Source: Pseudonocardia sp. TRM90224 (GTDB lineage Bacteria > Actinomycetota > Actinomycetes > Mycobacteriales > Pseudonocardiaceae). Taken from it: a stretch of 64,000 bases of DNA. Location: assembly GCF_021245725.1 (NCBI RefSeq), contig NZ_JAJGSX010000005.1, positions 186,001 through 250,000 of the forward strand, read 5' to 3'. This document shows, in pieces, positions 45,838-54,616 of the stretch. The translations under genes were made by a program, and so were the position numbers. The notes under the pieces were generated by a model. It saw nothing but the letters and a program-made list of their open reading frames with translations. It did not search any database and was not told the origin of the DNA. Position 1 is the first letter of the stretch. The number at the start of each line of letters is the position of its first letter.

Positions 45838-47549
45838 GTTCGATCACGACACCCACCAGCTCGGCCACCGGGCTGCAAGCCAAGGCGGCCTCAGCGCTCG
45901 ACGAGCTCGACCAGCGGTACCACCCCGCGGCGGGCATGCGGAAGCAGTTCAACAAGGTCTTCCCGACGCACTGGTCGTTCATGCTCGGTGAGATCGCGCT
46001 GTACAGCTTCATCGTGCTGCTGCTCTCCGGCACGTTCCTCGGGTTGTTCTTCGACCCGTCGATGGCCGAGGTGCGTTACGACGGGGTGTTCGACAACCTG
46101 CGCGGCGTGCACATGAGCCGCGCCTACGCCAGCACGCTGGACATCTCGTTCGAGGTGCGCGGCGGGCTCTTCGTGCGCCAGGTGCACCACTGGGCCGCGC
46201 TGCTGTTCATGGCGGCGATGATCGCCCACATGCTCCGGACGTTCTTCACCGGCGCGTTCCGCAAGCCGCGTGAGGCCAACTGGATCATCGGCGTGCTGAT
46301 GCTCTTCGTCGGCACGTTCGCCGGCTTCACCGGCTACGGCCTCCCGGACGACCTCCTCTCCGGCATCGGGCTGCGGATCGCGTCGGGCATCACGCTGACC
46401 GTGCCGGTGATGGGCACGTGGGTGCACTGGGCGCTGTTCGGCGGCGAGTTCCCCGGCACGGAGATCATCCCGCGGCTCTACATCGTGCACGTGCTGCTGA
46501 TCCCCGGCATCCTGCTGGCGCTGATCGGGCTGCACGTCGGGCTGGTCTGGTACCAGAAGCACACCCAGTTCCCCGGCCCCGGCCGCACCGAGGGCAACGT
46601 CGTCGGCATCCGGATCCTGCCGGCGTTCGCGGCGAAGGGCGGCGCGTTCTTCGCCGTCACCGTCGGTGTCATCGGCCTCATGGGCGGGCTGCTGCAGATC
46701 AACCCGATCTGGAACCTCGGCCCCTACAACCCGTCACAAGTGATCGCCGGATCGCAGCCCGACTGGTACATGCTCTTCTCGGAGGGCTTCGGCCGGATCT
46801 TCCCGCCGTGGGAGATCTACCTGGGCAACTACACGATCCCGGCGGCGTTCTGGGGCACCGCGGCGTTCCTGCCGGTGCTGTTCGTGATCGCCGGGGCGTA
46901 CCCGTCGATCGAGCGGCGCTTCACGAAGGACAACGCGATCCACAACCTGCTGCAGCGCCCGCGCGACACCCCGGTGCGCACGGCGCTCGGCGCCATGGCC
47001 GTCACCACCTACGTGTGGCTCGTGCTCTGCGGCACGAACGACTGGATCGCCTACTTCTTCGACGTCTCGCTGAACGCCACCACGTGGGCCGGCCGGATCG
47101 GGCTGCTGATCCTGCCTCCGATCGCCTACTGGGTGGCCTACCGGGTGTGCCTCGGGCTGCAGCGCTCCGACCGCGCGGTGCTGGAGCACGGCATCGAGAC
47201 CGGCATCATCAAGCGGCTCCCGCACGGTGAGTTCGTCGAAGTGCACCAGCCGCTCGGTGGCGTCGACGAGCACGGGCACGCCATCCCGCTGACCTACCAG
47301 GGCGCCCCGGTGCCGAAGCGGATGAACCAGCTGGGCATGGGCGGTGCGCCGGTTCCCGGTTCGCTGCTGACGCCCGACCCCGTCGAGCAGACGGCGGCGC
47401 TGGAGAAGGCACGTGCCGAGGAGGCCGCAGCCGAGGCCGCGGCGCACAACGGCAGCCGCAACGGGCACGTCGGCGACGCCGAGCGCGAGTCGCGCACCAA
47501 CCAGCGCGAGGTGCTGGCCGGCCCGGAAGCGGGTCGCGTGCAGGACTGA
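45834..47549 (+). CDS. qcrB: Cytochrome bc1 b subunit QcrB
   Basis: 571 residues, eight helix core. Heme histidines are in [20 protein letters not shown] and [20 protein letters not shown], and the PEWY equivalent is [11 protein letters not shown] (PDWY). A ~90-residue cytoplasmic tail with Ala/Asn-rich [10 protein letters not shown] follows. This is the Q-cycle subunit of the supercomplex and the target of telacebec-class inhibitors in mycobacteria. 320 bases downstream hold family C copy C2. Confidence 0.95.
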   Translation: MSSITTPTSSATGLQAKAASALDELDQRYHPAAGMRKQFNKVFPTHWSFMLGEIALYSFIVLLLSGTFLGLFFDPSMAEVRYDGVFDNLRGVHMSRAYASTLDISFEVRGGLFVRQVHHWAALLFMAAMIAHMLRTFFTGAFRKPREANWIIGVLMLFVGTFAGFTGYGLPDDLLSGIGLRIASGITLTVPVMGTWVHWALFGGEFPGTEIIPRLYIVHVLLIPGILLALIGLHVGLVWYQKHTQFPGPGRTEGNVVGIRILPAFAAKGGAFFAVTVGVIGLMGGLLQINPIWNLGPYNPSQVIAGSQPDWYMLFSEGFGRIFPPWEIYLGNYTIPAAFWGTAAFLPVLFVIAGAYPSIERRFTKDNAIHNLLQRPRDTPVRTALGAMAVTTYVWLVLCGTNDWIAYFFDVSLNATTWAGRIGLLILPPIAYWVAYRVCLGLQRSDRAVLEHGIETGIIKRLPHGEFVEVHQPLGGVDEHGHAIPLTYQGAPVPKRMNQLGMGGAPVPGSLLTPDPVEQTAALEKARAEEAAAEAAAHNGSRNGHVGDAERESRTNQREVLAGPEAGRVQD

Positions 47550-47869
47550 GTCGGGAGTTCACCCCCGAGGGCCCTTCCCGTTCACGGGAGGGGCCCTCCG
47601 GCGTTTCCAAGGCCGTGTTTAGAAAGTCCTGGTCGCGCTCTTCGCGCCCAGATCGCCGCTGGCGGCGTTGCCGCCACGACCGGGTACGTCAAGTACGACG
47701 GCTCGTGGCGGCGCCTTGCCAGCGACGATCTGGATCACGAAGAGCATCGACCCTGACTTCCTAAACACGACCTTGGCCACACCACGCTGGTTGCCGGGCG
47801 TCCCGTCGTCCATGATCGGGGTTCGGAGCCGGCGGCAACGTGGCCGCGGGCGGGACGCCGGGAGATGGC
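47550..47869. other. Intergenic gap holding family C copy C2
   Basis: 320 bases without a gene. After a GAGGGCCC-rich possible terminator (GAGGGCCCTT/GAGGGGCCCTC, 47567-47598), the family C element fills 47614-47769. The remainder before GTG/ATG of the LLM gene shows GGGAG at 47860. Confidence 0.7.
47614..47769. repeat. Family C long palindrome, copy C2
   Basis: Terminal arms CGTGTTTAG (47614-47622) and CTAAACACG (47761-47769), continuing inwards with mismatches through GCTCTTCG/CGAAGAGC to the GCTGGC...GCCAGC core. It reads as the reverse complement of copy C3 over most of its length. Confidence 0.85.
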
Positions 47870-48892
47870 ATGCAGGTCGACGCGATGTTGCGCAGCACCG
47901 GACTGGCCGACCTGGCGGCGGAGGGCCGGGAGCGCGAGGCGGCCGGGTACAGCGGGCTGTGGAGCGCGGAGACCGGCCACGACCCGTTCCTCCCGCTGCT
48001 GCCGGTCGCCGAGCACACCGAGCGGGTCGTCGTCGGCACCGCGATCGCCGTGGCGTTCGCGCGCAACCCGATGAACGTGGCCTACCTCGCGAACGACCTG
48101 CAGCTGCACTCGGAGGGCCGGTTCCTGCTGGGGCTGGGCAGCCAGGTCAAGCCGCACATCGAGCGCCGGTTCGCGATGCCGTGGAGCCACCCGGCCCCGC
48201 GGATGCGCGAGTACATCCAGGCGGTGCGCGCGATCTGGGAGTCGTGGCAGACGGGTGAGCGGCTGAACTTCCGCGGCGACTTCTACTCCCACACCCTCAT
48301 GACGCCGTTCTTCTCCCCCGGCGAGAACCCGTTCGGGCCGCCGAAGGTGTACCTGGCGGCCGTCGGCGACCACATGACCCGCACCGCCGGCGAGGTCTGC
48401 GACGGGCTGATGCCGCACGCCTTCACGACCGAGCGGTACATGCGCGAGCGCACGATGCCGCTGCTGCAGGAGGGCCTCACCGTCGCGGGCCGCTCGCTCG
48501 ACGACTTCTCGATCAGCTTCGGCGGGTTCGTCGTCACCGGGCGCGACGAGGAGGAGATGGCACGCGCCGCACGCGGGGTGCGCGAGCAGATCGCGTTCTA
48601 CGGCAGCACCCCGAGCTACCGCACCGTGCTGGAGCTGCACGGGTGGGGCGAGCTGGGCGTCGAGCTGAACGCCCTCTCCCGCAGCACCGACGACGACCGG
48701 TGGCAGCGGATGGGCGACCTCGTCGACGACGAGGTGCTGCGCGCGTTCGCCGTGGTGGCGGAGCCGGACGAGCTGGGGGCGGCCATCCTCGACCGGTTCG
48801 GCGGGATGGTGGACCGCTTCACCTTCTACGCGCCGTACCGGCACGACGACGAGCTCTTCGCGCCCGCGATCGAGACGCTGCGGGCGGCTTGA
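47870..48892 (+). CDS. F420-dependent LLM-class oxidoreductase (TIGR03617 type)
   Basis: 340 residues. Luciferase-like TIM barrel: MQVDAMLRSTGLADLAAEG at the start, GYSGLWSAETGHDPF, VVVGTAIAVAFARNPM, LGLGSQVKPHIERRF and GPPKVYLAAVGDHM are family segments; coenzyme F420 rather than FMN is the usual cofactor in actinobacteria. Substrate unknown. ATG 47870 has GGGAG five bases upstream. Confidence 0.88.
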   Translation: MQVDAMLRSTGLADLAAEGREREAAGYSGLWSAETGHDPFLPLLPVAEHTERVVVGTAIAVAFARNPMNVAYLANDLQLHSEGRFLLGLGSQVKPHIERRFAMPWSHPAPRMREYIQAVRAIWESWQTGERLNFRGDFYSHTLMTPFFSPGENPFGPPKVYLAAVGDHMTRTAGEVCDGLMPHAFTTERYMRERTMPLLQEGLTVAGRSLDDFSISFGGFVVTGRDEEEMARAARGVREQIAFYGSTPSYRTVLELHGWGELGVELNALSRSTDDDRWQRMGDLVDDEVLRAFAVVAEPDELGAAILDRFGGMVDRFTFYAPYRHDDELFAPAIETLRAA

Positions 48893-48903
48893 GAGCGTCG
48901 GCC

Positions 48904-49317
48904 TTACGGCAGCGGCACCGCCACCACCCGGAGGCCGTCGATCGCGGCGAAGTCGTCCGGGTTGCAGGTGTGCACGGGCAGGTCGTTCGCCAATGCGACG
49001 GCGGCGATCAGCGCGTCGTAGGCCCGCGCCTGCGGCTTACGCCCTGCGGCGCGCAGCGACGCTGCCACTCGGCCGAAGGCACGCGCGGCGGGTGCGTCGA
49101 ATGGCAGCGGCTCGAAGTCGGCCTCGGCTTGTTGGAGAACTGCCTGCCGCTGGGCTCGCAGTTGATCTGTGCCGGCAACCAACGGGCCGACAGACAACTC
49201 TGCAAGCGTGATGCAGGAGATGAGCGGCTCCTCCGGAAGGCCGCGCTCTGAACTGAGGGTCGGCAGTGCTATCACCGTGCTGGTGTCGAGCAGTCCCTGG
49301 CGCGTCCGATCCGTCAT
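48904..49317 (-). CDS. VapC-type PIN-domain toxin
   Basis: 137 residues. PIN acidic residues appear in LLDTSTVIAL, ITLAELSVG and RAYDALIAAVALANDLP, then TCNPDDFAAI. VapC toxins cut tRNA or rRNA in the presence of Mg. ATG 49317 overlaps the antitoxin stop by 4 bases, the usual antitoxin-first order. Convergent with the LLM gene, 11 bases apart. Confidence 0.88.
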   Translation of the reverse strand: MTDRTRQGLLDTSTVIALPTLSSERGLPEEPLISCITLAELSVGPLVAGTDQLRAQRQAVLQQAEADFEPLPFDAPAARAFGRVAASLRAAGRKPQARAYDALIAAVALANDLPVHTCNPDDFAAIDGLRVVAVPLP

Positions 49318-49550
49318 AGGGTCGGGTCGATCACTGCGTCGATGTCGGAACGGAATGCATCGGCATCGATTCGAGGGACGTTTCGCCAGCGTGCGAGCAA
49401 GGAGGTTGCGCTCAGACGAGGGCGAGGGATCGGTCCGAGTACGCCGACCGGGACTCCCGCCCGTGTCACCAGGAGGGTCTCGCCTTGCTCGACGCGATCG
49501 ATCACATCGCCGCCATGATTGCGGAGCTCCCGCACCGTGACTTCGTCCAC
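49314..49550 (-). CDS. Phd/YefM-type antitoxin
   Basis: 78 residues. N-terminal DNA-binding fold VTVRELRNHGGDVIDRVEQG with LLVTRAGVPVGVL, then a flexible C-terminal half that would bind the toxin. GTG 49550 follows TACGCT (plus-strand 49557-49562) by 6 bases, a leaderless start. Expected to autorepress the pair. Confidence 0.88.
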   Translation of the reverse strand: MDEVTVRELRNHGGDVIDRVEQGETLLVTRAGVPVGVLGPIPRPRLSATSLLARWRNVPRIDADAFRSDIDAVIDPTL

Positions 49551-49579
49551 GGGCGCAGCGTATCACTGGTGAGACATGA

Positions 49580-50437
49580 TCAGACCTCGTCCCGCCAGCT
49601 GTGCTGCGGCTCGTACCCCAGCACCCGGCGGGCCTTGTCGATCGAGAGCATCGTCTCGTGCTCGCCCAGCTCCTTGGTCACCGTGACACCCGGGTACACC
49701 GCGGCGGCGAGGTCGGCGCTGTGTCGTGACATGACGGTGTCGGCGTTGGCGATCACGAAGACGTCGGTGCCGGTCGAGTCGTGCTCCAGCGCGCGGCGCA
49801 CGGCCTGCGCGCCGTCACGGCCGTCGATGTAGGCCCAGAGGTTCCAGCGGCGCAGGTCCGGGTCGGCGTCGAAGGCGGGGAACCGCGCGTAGTCGGCCAC
49901 GTCCATGACGTTGGAGAACCGCAGGCCGATCATCTTCAGCTCCGGCACCCAGCGGCAGAACTGCCGCGCCATCTCCTCCTCGAGCGTCTTCACCAGCGAG
50001 TAGGTGCTCTCCGGCCGGGGCAGGTACTCCTCGTCGACCGGGATGTAGGGCGGCGGCGTGTCGAAGGGCAGCCCGAGCACCGTCTCGCTCGACGCCCAGA
50101 CCACGTTGTGGATCTTGGCGGCGCGCGCGGCGGCGAAGACGTTGTAGCTGGCGGTGACGTTGTTCGCGAACGTCGCCGAGTTCGTCGTCAGGCCCGGTGC
50201 GGGGATCGCAGCGAGGTGGACGACGGCGTCGACACCGTCGTGGCGGTCGTCGACGGCGGTCAACGCCTCGTGCACCTGGCCGTAATCGGTGAGATCGACC
50301 CGCACCGAGACCGCGGCGCGGCTGTTCGGGTCGGGCACCCGGTCGAGCGCGACCACGCGGTACCCGTGCCCGGACAGGTCCGCCACGACGTGACGGCCGA
50401 GCTTGCCGCTACTCCCCGTCACCGCAACAGTTGTCAT
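49580..50437 (-). CDS. NAD(P)-dependent epimerase/dehydratase
   Basis: 285 residues. Rossmann motif VAVTGSSGKLGRHV, DLTDYGQ, VVHLAAIPAPG and the SDR catalytic residues in VVWASSETVLG (Ser) and YSLVKTLEEE (Tyr-x3-Lys). Likely acts on a sugar nucleotide or similar. ATG 50437 has no clear ribosome site. Divergent from the Leu/Val leader region. Confidence 0.85.
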   Translation of the reverse strand: MTTVAVTGSSGKLGRHVVADLSGHGYRVVALDRVPDPNSRAAVSVRVDLTDYGQVHEALTAVDDRHDGVDAVVHLAAIPAPGLTTNSATFANNVTASYNVFAAARAAKIHNVVWASSETVLGLPFDTPPPYIPVDEEYLPRPESTYSLVKTLEEEMARQFCRWVPELKMIGLRFSNVMDVADYARFPAFDADPDLRRWNLWAYIDGRDGAQAVRRALEHDSTGTDVFVIANADTVMSRHSADLAAAVYPGVTVTKELGEHETMLSIDKARRVLGYEPQHSWRDEV

Positions 50438-50486
50438 ACAAGAGAGCTTGCCGCATGTCGCTGGAGGGCCATCCGCACGGGTCCGC

Positions 50487-50498
50487 TAACCTTGTGTC
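50487..50498 (+). promoter_or_regulatory. Candidate leaderless promoter for a leader peptide
   Basis: TAACCT (50487-50492) is 6 bases before GTG 50499, so transcription would begin at or beside that GTG. Confidence 0.5.
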
Positions 50499-50549
50499 GT
50501 GCGCCTCACACTTGCTCTCGACGTCGCCGTAGGGCTGCGCGTCGGCTGA
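50499..50549 (+). CDS. Leu/Val-rich leader peptide (16 residues)
   Basis: GTG 50499 to TGA 50549 encodes MRLTLALDVAVGLRVG: four Leu and three internal Val among 16 residues, including the rare codons CTT and GTA in a very GC-rich genome. It starts directly after a -10-like hexamer and its stop codon is in the first arm of a hairpin. This is the classical form of a branched-chain amino-acid attenuator peptide. Confidence 0.6.
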   Translation: MRLTLALDVAVGLRVG

Positions 50550-50623
50550 GCCAGGGTGCCGGCGCGCCGCTCCCCCCAACTCGAACCGAGACCTGGCTCG
50601 GGTCCCACCAAGCAGTGGATCCC
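50548..50623 (+). promoter_or_regulatory. Structured attenuator-like leader RNA
   Basis: Stem 1: GAGCCAGG (50548-50555) with CCTGGCTC (50592-50599), enclosing GGCGCGCC and a CTCG-AAC-CGAG hairpin. Stem 2: GGG-TC-CCAC (50600-50608) with GTGG-AT-CCC (50615-50623), just before the ribosome site of the next gene. Stem 1 contains the leader peptide stop, so ribosome position should change its folding. No U-run is seen. Confidence 0.5.
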
Positions 50624-50637
50624 CCCATGGAGCCGTC

Positions 50638-50913
50638 ATGACCGTTCTCGACCATTCACCCCGAACCACCTACGCACCCCGACTCCACCGCCGTCACGAG
50701 ATCATCGTCACCGGCGGGATGGCCGGTGTCCTCCGCGTCGGCGAGGCCCTTTCCGGCTGCGGGTACCCCGTGCGCGACTTCGCCGTCGACGTCCGCGACG
50801 GCGTCCCGTACGCGTCGGTCACTTGCACGGTCGCCCTCACGACCACGGAATCCGACTCGTTCTGCGAGGACATCGGCGCCGTCCAGGACGTCGTGTCCGT
50901 CGAACCCCGCTAA
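50638..50913 (+). CDS. Small ACT-like domain protein
   Basis: 91 residues. HEIIVTGGMAGVLRVGEALS followed by GYPVRDFAVDV and YASVTCTVALTTTESDSF has the βαββαβ ACT pattern, close to the regulatory (small) subunit of acetohydroxyacid synthase, IlvN, but without a full-length partner. ATG 50638 has GGAG five bases upstream. A Leu/Val-rich leader peptide precedes it, so an amino-acid sensor of branched-chain supply is a consistent reading. Confidence 0.65.
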   Translation: MTVLDHSPRTTYAPRLHRRHEIIVTGGMAGVLRVGEALSGCGYPVRDFAVDVRDGVPYASVTCTVALTTTESDSFCEDIGAVQDVVSVEPR

Positions 50914-50931
50914 CAGAGCCGTCGATCCACT

Positions 50932-50969
50932 CGAGTCCTCCTGACCAGCAGTTCCGCCAGGAGGACTCG
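50932..50969 (+). terminator. Perfect 12-bp hairpin before the first DUF4190 gene
   Basis: CGAGTCCTCCTG (50932-50943) and CAGGAGGACTCG (50958-50969), 14-base loop. The right arm contains AGGAGG at 50959-50964, the only ribosome-site-like sequence before GTG 50980, so it may hide that site as well as stop upstream transcription. Confidence 0.65.
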
Positions 50970-50979
50970 GGGGCCCGAC

Positions 50980-51720
50980 GTGACGTACCCGCCGAACGAC
51001 CAGTGGGGTCCCGGGCAGTACCCGCCTCCGCAGGGCTATCCGCCTGCCCCGTACCCGCCCGCGCCGTATCAGCCTGGGCGGCAGCAGGGCACGAACGGGC
51101 TCGCCATCGCGGCGCTGGTGCTCGGGATCATCGGCGTCACCCTGCTCAGCATCATCTTCGGGTTCATCGCGCTCTCCCAGATCAAACGGACGGGGCAGGG
51201 CGGGCGCGGGCTCGCGATCGCCGGGCTCGTCATTTCCGCCGTGTGGGTGGTGGGGGTCGTCCTGCTGCTGGTCGTCGGTGCGGCCATCACCCCGACGAGC
51301 AGCAGCACCGGAAGTACCACCTCGGGCGGCGCGGTGCCGTCGACGATCTTGGCCCGTCCGGCACCGACGACTGCGATGCAGGTCAGCCAGTGCGTCAAGG
51401 ACGTCAACGCTACCGAGGAGGCGATGGAGATCCAGAGCTTGCCCATCGTGCCGTGCACCGAGCCGCACGCGGGCGAGGTGTTCGCCACCTTCTCGGCGGC
51501 CTCAGGGGCCTACCCGGGCGACGCGGGGTTCGACACCTGGTTCGCCGATTGTTCCGAACGGCTGGCCGGCTACTCCCCTTCCGCCGCGAGCGATCCGGAC
51601 ACCAGCATCTCCGTCGTCTACCCGACAGCCGCGGCGTGGGCCCGGGGCAATCGCCAGGTCACCTGCGTCGCCATCGAGCGTTCGGGGACGACGACCACCG
51701 GCTCCATCCGGGACCGCTGA
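50980..51720 (+). CDS. DUF4190 membrane protein with septum-formation-like domain, copy 1
   Basis: 246 residues. Pro/Tyr-rich start (PPPQGYPPAPYPPAPYQP), DUF4190 double helix with LSQIKRTGQGGRGLAIAGL between, then an external domain with Cys in QVSQCVKDV, VPCTEPHAGEVF, ADCSERL and QVTCVAIE, like septum-formation proteins. Function unknown; associated with the cell envelope. A near-identical gene follows, a tandem duplication. Confidence 0.85.
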   Translation: MTYPPNDQWGPGQYPPPQGYPPAPYPPAPYQPGRQQGTNGLAIAALVLGIIGVTLLSIIFGFIALSQIKRTGQGGRGLAIAGLVISAVWVVGVVLLLVVGAAITPTSSSTGSTTSGGAVPSTILARPAPTTAMQVSQCVKDVNATEEAMEIQSLPIVPCTEPHAGEVFATFSAASGAYPGDAGFDTWFADCSERLAGYSPSAASDPDTSISVVYPTAAAWARGNRQVTCVAIERSGTTTTGSIRDR

Positions 51721-51758
51721 GCGGCCACCCCCTAACGCCCTCGCAGATCGACCCGACT

Positions 51759-51781
51759 CATAATCCTGACCAGGAATTATG
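51759..51781. promoter_or_regulatory. Inverted repeat before the second DUF4190 gene
   Basis: CATAATCCTG (51759-51768) and CAGGAATTATG (51771-51781), arms differing by one base. CATAAT could serve as -10 as well; a repressor could block it. Confidence 0.45.
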
Positions 51782-51799
51782 GTTCAGGGGGGACAGACA

Positions 51800-52546
51800 A
51801 TGTCACAACCACCGGGCGGCCAGTGGGGGCCGCAACCAGGGCAGTACCCGCCACCGCAGGGGTATCCGCAGCCGCAACCGGGGTATCCGCCGCAACCGGG
51901 CTACCCGCCCGCCCCGTACCCACCGGCCCCGCACCCACCGGCCCCGCAGCAGGGCACCAACGGGTTCGCCATCGCGGCGCTGGTACTGAGCATCATCGGC
52001 GGCATACTGCTGAGCGTCATCTTCGGGTTCGTCGCGCTCTCGCAGATCAAGCGGACCGGGCAGGGCGGGCGCGGGCTCGCGATCGCGGGCCTGATCATCT
52101 CCGGACTGTGGCTGCTGCTCATCGCCATCGGGGTCATCGCCGCGATCGCGACGGCACCGGTGCGCAACAATGCCGGGGGCGTCACGTCGGGGGGCACGGT
52201 GTCGTCGACGGCGCTGCAGGTCGGCGATTGTGTCGCGACCTTCACCGTCGGGCCGCAGGTGACCGACCTGCCGGTCGTGCCGTGCACCCAGCCGCACGAG
52301 AGCGAGGTGTTCGCCGTCTTCGACGCGGTCGAGGGGCCGTTCCCGGCCGCGACGGGCGTCGAGACCTGGTCGAACGACTGCTCCGACCGGCTGCCCGGCT
52401 ACTCGCCGTCCGCTCCGGACGACCCGGCGATCAAGCTCAGCATCGTGCGCCCGACCGAAGAGACGTGGGCGACGGGCGACCGTGAGGTCGTCTGCCTCGC
52501 CTCCGCCGTCCAAGGGACGACCACCAGCTCCATCAGGGGCCGCTGA
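51800..52546 (+). CDS. DUF4190 membrane protein with septum-formation-like domain, copy 2
   Basis: 248 residues from ATG 51800 with GGGGGA upstream. Same plan as copy 1: Pro/Gln/Tyr-rich start, two helices around LSQIKRTGQGGRGLAIAGL (identical there), then a Cys domain with VGDCVATF, VPCTQPHESEVF and NDCSDRLPGYSPSA. The external domain has diverged more than the membrane part, as expected for paralogues adapting to separate partners. Confidence 0.85.
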   Translation: MSQPPGGQWGPQPGQYPPPQGYPQPQPGYPPQPGYPPAPYPPAPHPPAPQQGTNGFAIAALVLSIIGGILLSVIFGFVALSQIKRTGQGGRGLAIAGLIISGLWLLLIAIGVIAAIATAPVRNNAGGVTSGGTVSSTALQVGDCVATFTVGPQVTDLPVVPCTQPHESEVFAVFDAVEGPFPAATGVETWSNDCSDRLPGYSPSAPDDPAIKLSIVRPTEETWATGDREVVCLASAVQGTTTSSIRGR

Positions 52547-52552
52547 CCGCTC

Positions 52553-52617
52553 AACTTCCCCACCGTTTTGTGCACCTGCGCGCCCACAGAGCGCGCAGGT
52601 GCACAAAACGGTGGGGA
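52553..52617. repeat. Family B palindrome, copy B4
   Basis: 27-bp perfect arms (52557-52583 and 52591-52617) around a CCACAGA loop; the arms run TCCCCACCGTTTTG then TGCACCTGCGCGC. Convergent gap between DUF4190 and acyl-CoA dehydrogenase genes, directly beside family C copy C3. Confidence 0.88.
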
Positions 52618-52622
52618 GATTT

Positions 52623-52785
52623 AGCCCGTGTTCAAGAAGTCCTGATCGCGCTCTTCGTGATCCAGATCGTCGCTGGCAAGGCGCCGCCACGAGCCGTCGT
52701 ACTTGACGTACCCGGTCGTGGCGGCAACGCCGCCAGCGGCGATCTGGGCGCGAAGAGCGCGATCAGGACTTCTTGAACGCGGGCT
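52623..52785. repeat. Family C long palindrome, copy C3
   Basis: 35-bp terminal arms (52623-52657 and 52751-52785) matching at 34 of 35 positions, with inner arms CCAGATCG...CGATCTGG, CGCTGGC...GCCAGCG and CCGCCACGA...TCGTGGCGG. The last base joins the stop codon of the acyl-CoA dehydrogenase. About 163 bases, nearly one continuous palindrome. Confidence 0.88.
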
Positions 52786-54575
52786 CAGTACCAGGCGGGG
52801 TTCATGTCGAGGGTGGTGCGGTCGAGGCTCTCCAGCAGCGCGAACTGGGGGCCGGTGCGAGGCAGTTCGTAGCGCAAGAAGAACGTGGCCGCGGCGCGCT
52901 TGCCGGCGTAGAAGTCGCCCTCCCGGTCGCCCGCGGCGAGCAGCTGCTCCAGCCACAACCACGCCACCACGACGTGCCCGACGGCCTCCAGGTAGATCGA
53001 CGAGTTCGCCAGCGTCACCCGCGGGTCGCCGGCCGCCCACAGCGCTTTTGTCACCGCGCCGGCGCGCTCGGCCGCCGCGCCGACGGCGTCGGCCTGCTCG
53101 GTGAGACCCGCGGCGCGCGCCCGCCCGACGGTCGCCGTGACGGTCTCCAGCAGCACCGCCAGGCCGGCGCCGCCGTCCATCACGACCTTGCGACCGAGCA
53201 GGTCGAGGCCATGGATGCCGTGTGTGCCCTCGTGGATCGGGTTGAGGCGGTTGTCGCGGTAAATCTGCTCGACGGCGTACTCGCGGGTGTACCCGTAACC
53301 GCCGTGCACCTGGATCGCCAGCTCGTTGGCGTGCAGGCACCACTGCGACGGCCAGCTCTTCGCGATCGGCGTCAGCACGTCGAGCAGCAGGTGCGCCCGC
53401 GCCCGCTCGCCGTCGGTCGCCGCGGTGCGCTCCTCGTCGAGCAGGCGGGCGCAGTAGAGGATCAGCGCGACGCCGCCCTCAGCGAACGCCTTCTGCGCGA
53501 GCAGCATCCTCGCGACGTCGGCGTGCTCGATGATCGGGATCTGGGGCGCCGACGGATCCTTCGCCCCAGCCGGACGGCCCTGCGTGCGGGTGCGGGCGTA
53601 GTCGAGCGCGTGCAGGTACCCGGTGTACCCGAGCGCGGCCGCACCGGCGCCGACGCCGACGCGGGCCTCGTTCATCATGTGGAACATGTAGGCGAGGCCG
53701 TGGTGCTCCTCCCCCACCAGGTACCCGACGGCGCCCGGCGCACCGCCCGGCGTGTGCCTGCCCTCGCCGAAGTTGAGCAGGGTGTTGACCATGCCGCGGT
53801 TGCCCATCTTGTGGTTCACGCCGGCGAGCACGACGTCGTTGCGCTCGCCGATCGTCCCGTCGGCATCGACGAGGAACCTCGGCACGACGAACAGCGAGAT
53901 GCCCTTCACCCCCGGCGGGCCGCCGGGGATCTTCGCGAGGACGAGGTGGACGATGTTCTCGCTGAGCTCGTGGTCCCCGCCGGAGATCCACATCTTGTTG
54001 CCGAACAGGCGGAAGGTGCCGTCGTCGCGGCGCTCGGCGCGGGTGGTGATATCGGCGAGCGACGAGCCCGCCTGCGGTTCGGAGAGGCACATCGTGCCGT
54101 AGGAACGGCCTTCGACCATCGGCCCGACGAAGCGCGCCACCAGCTCCGGGTCGGCGTGCTCGACCAGCAGGTTCACGTTCGCGACCGTCAGGAACGGGTA
54201 CGCGGCCGTGCTGATGTTCGCGGCCTGGAACCACATGAAGCAGGCCTGCGCGACGGTCTGCGGCAGCTGCATGCCGCCGATCTCGGCGTCCATCCCCGCC
54301 CCGACGATCCCGGCGTCGCCGAACGCCTTCAACGCCTCCCCGACCTCGGGGATGATGTGCACCCGCTCGCCGTCGAAGCGCGGCTCGTCGTCGTCCGCAG
54401 TGCGGTTGTGCGGCGCGAACCGATCGGTCGCGAGCCGCTCGCACAGATCCAGCACCGCGTCGAACGTCTCGCGCGAGTGCTCGGCGAACCGTTCGCGCTT
54501 GGTCAACGCCTCGACTTCGAGCCACTCGTGCAGCAGGAAGTCCAGGTCACGGCGGGAGAGCAGCAGCGATCGCAC
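52785..54575 (-). CDS. Acyl-CoA dehydrogenase family protein
   Basis: 596 residues, the longer acyl-CoA dehydrogenase form with extra C-terminal domain (FadE5-like). MCLSEPQAGSSLADITTRAE binds FAD, KMWISGGDHELSENIVHLVL follows, and the catalytic Glu is in LNPIHEGTHGIHGLDLLGRK. FAD-dependent α,β-oxidation of acyl-CoA in fatty-acid breakdown. GTG 54575 follows TAGCCT (plus-strand 54582-54587) by 6 bases. Stop codon touches family C copy C3. Confidence 0.9.
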   Translation of the reverse strand: MRSLLLSRRDLDFLLHEWLEVEALTKRERFAEHSRETFDAVLDLCERLATDRFAPHNRTADDDEPRFDGERVHIIPEVGEALKAFGDAGIVGAGMDAEIGGMQLPQTVAQACFMWFQAANISTAAYPFLTVANVNLLVEHADPELVARFVGPMVEGRSYGTMCLSEPQAGSSLADITTRAERRDDGTFRLFGNKMWISGGDHELSENIVHLVLAKIPGGPPGVKGISLFVVPRFLVDADGTIGERNDVVLAGVNHKMGNRGMVNTLLNFGEGRHTPGGAPGAVGYLVGEEHHGLAYMFHMMNEARVGVGAGAAALGYTGYLHALDYARTRTQGRPAGAKDPSAPQIPIIEHADVARMLLAQKAFAEGGVALILYCARLLDEERTAATDGERARAHLLLDVLTPIAKSWPSQWCLHANELAIQVHGGYGYTREYAVEQIYRDNRLNPIHEGTHGIHGLDLLGRKVVMDGGAGLAVLLETVTATVGRARAAGLTEQADAVGAAAERAGAVTKALWAAGDPRVTLANSSIYLEAVGHVVVAWLWLEQLLAAGDREGDFYAGKRAAATFFLRYELPRTGPQFALLESLDRTTLDMNPAWY

Positions 54576-54616
54576 CCCGGGAGGCTAACCCGCCGCCAGG
54601 CCCCCCGACATCGTGC

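Noticed and set aside
50470..50640. Known riboswitch or T-box
   Set aside because: No T-box or SAM-type consensus found; peptide-based attenuation fits the sequence better.
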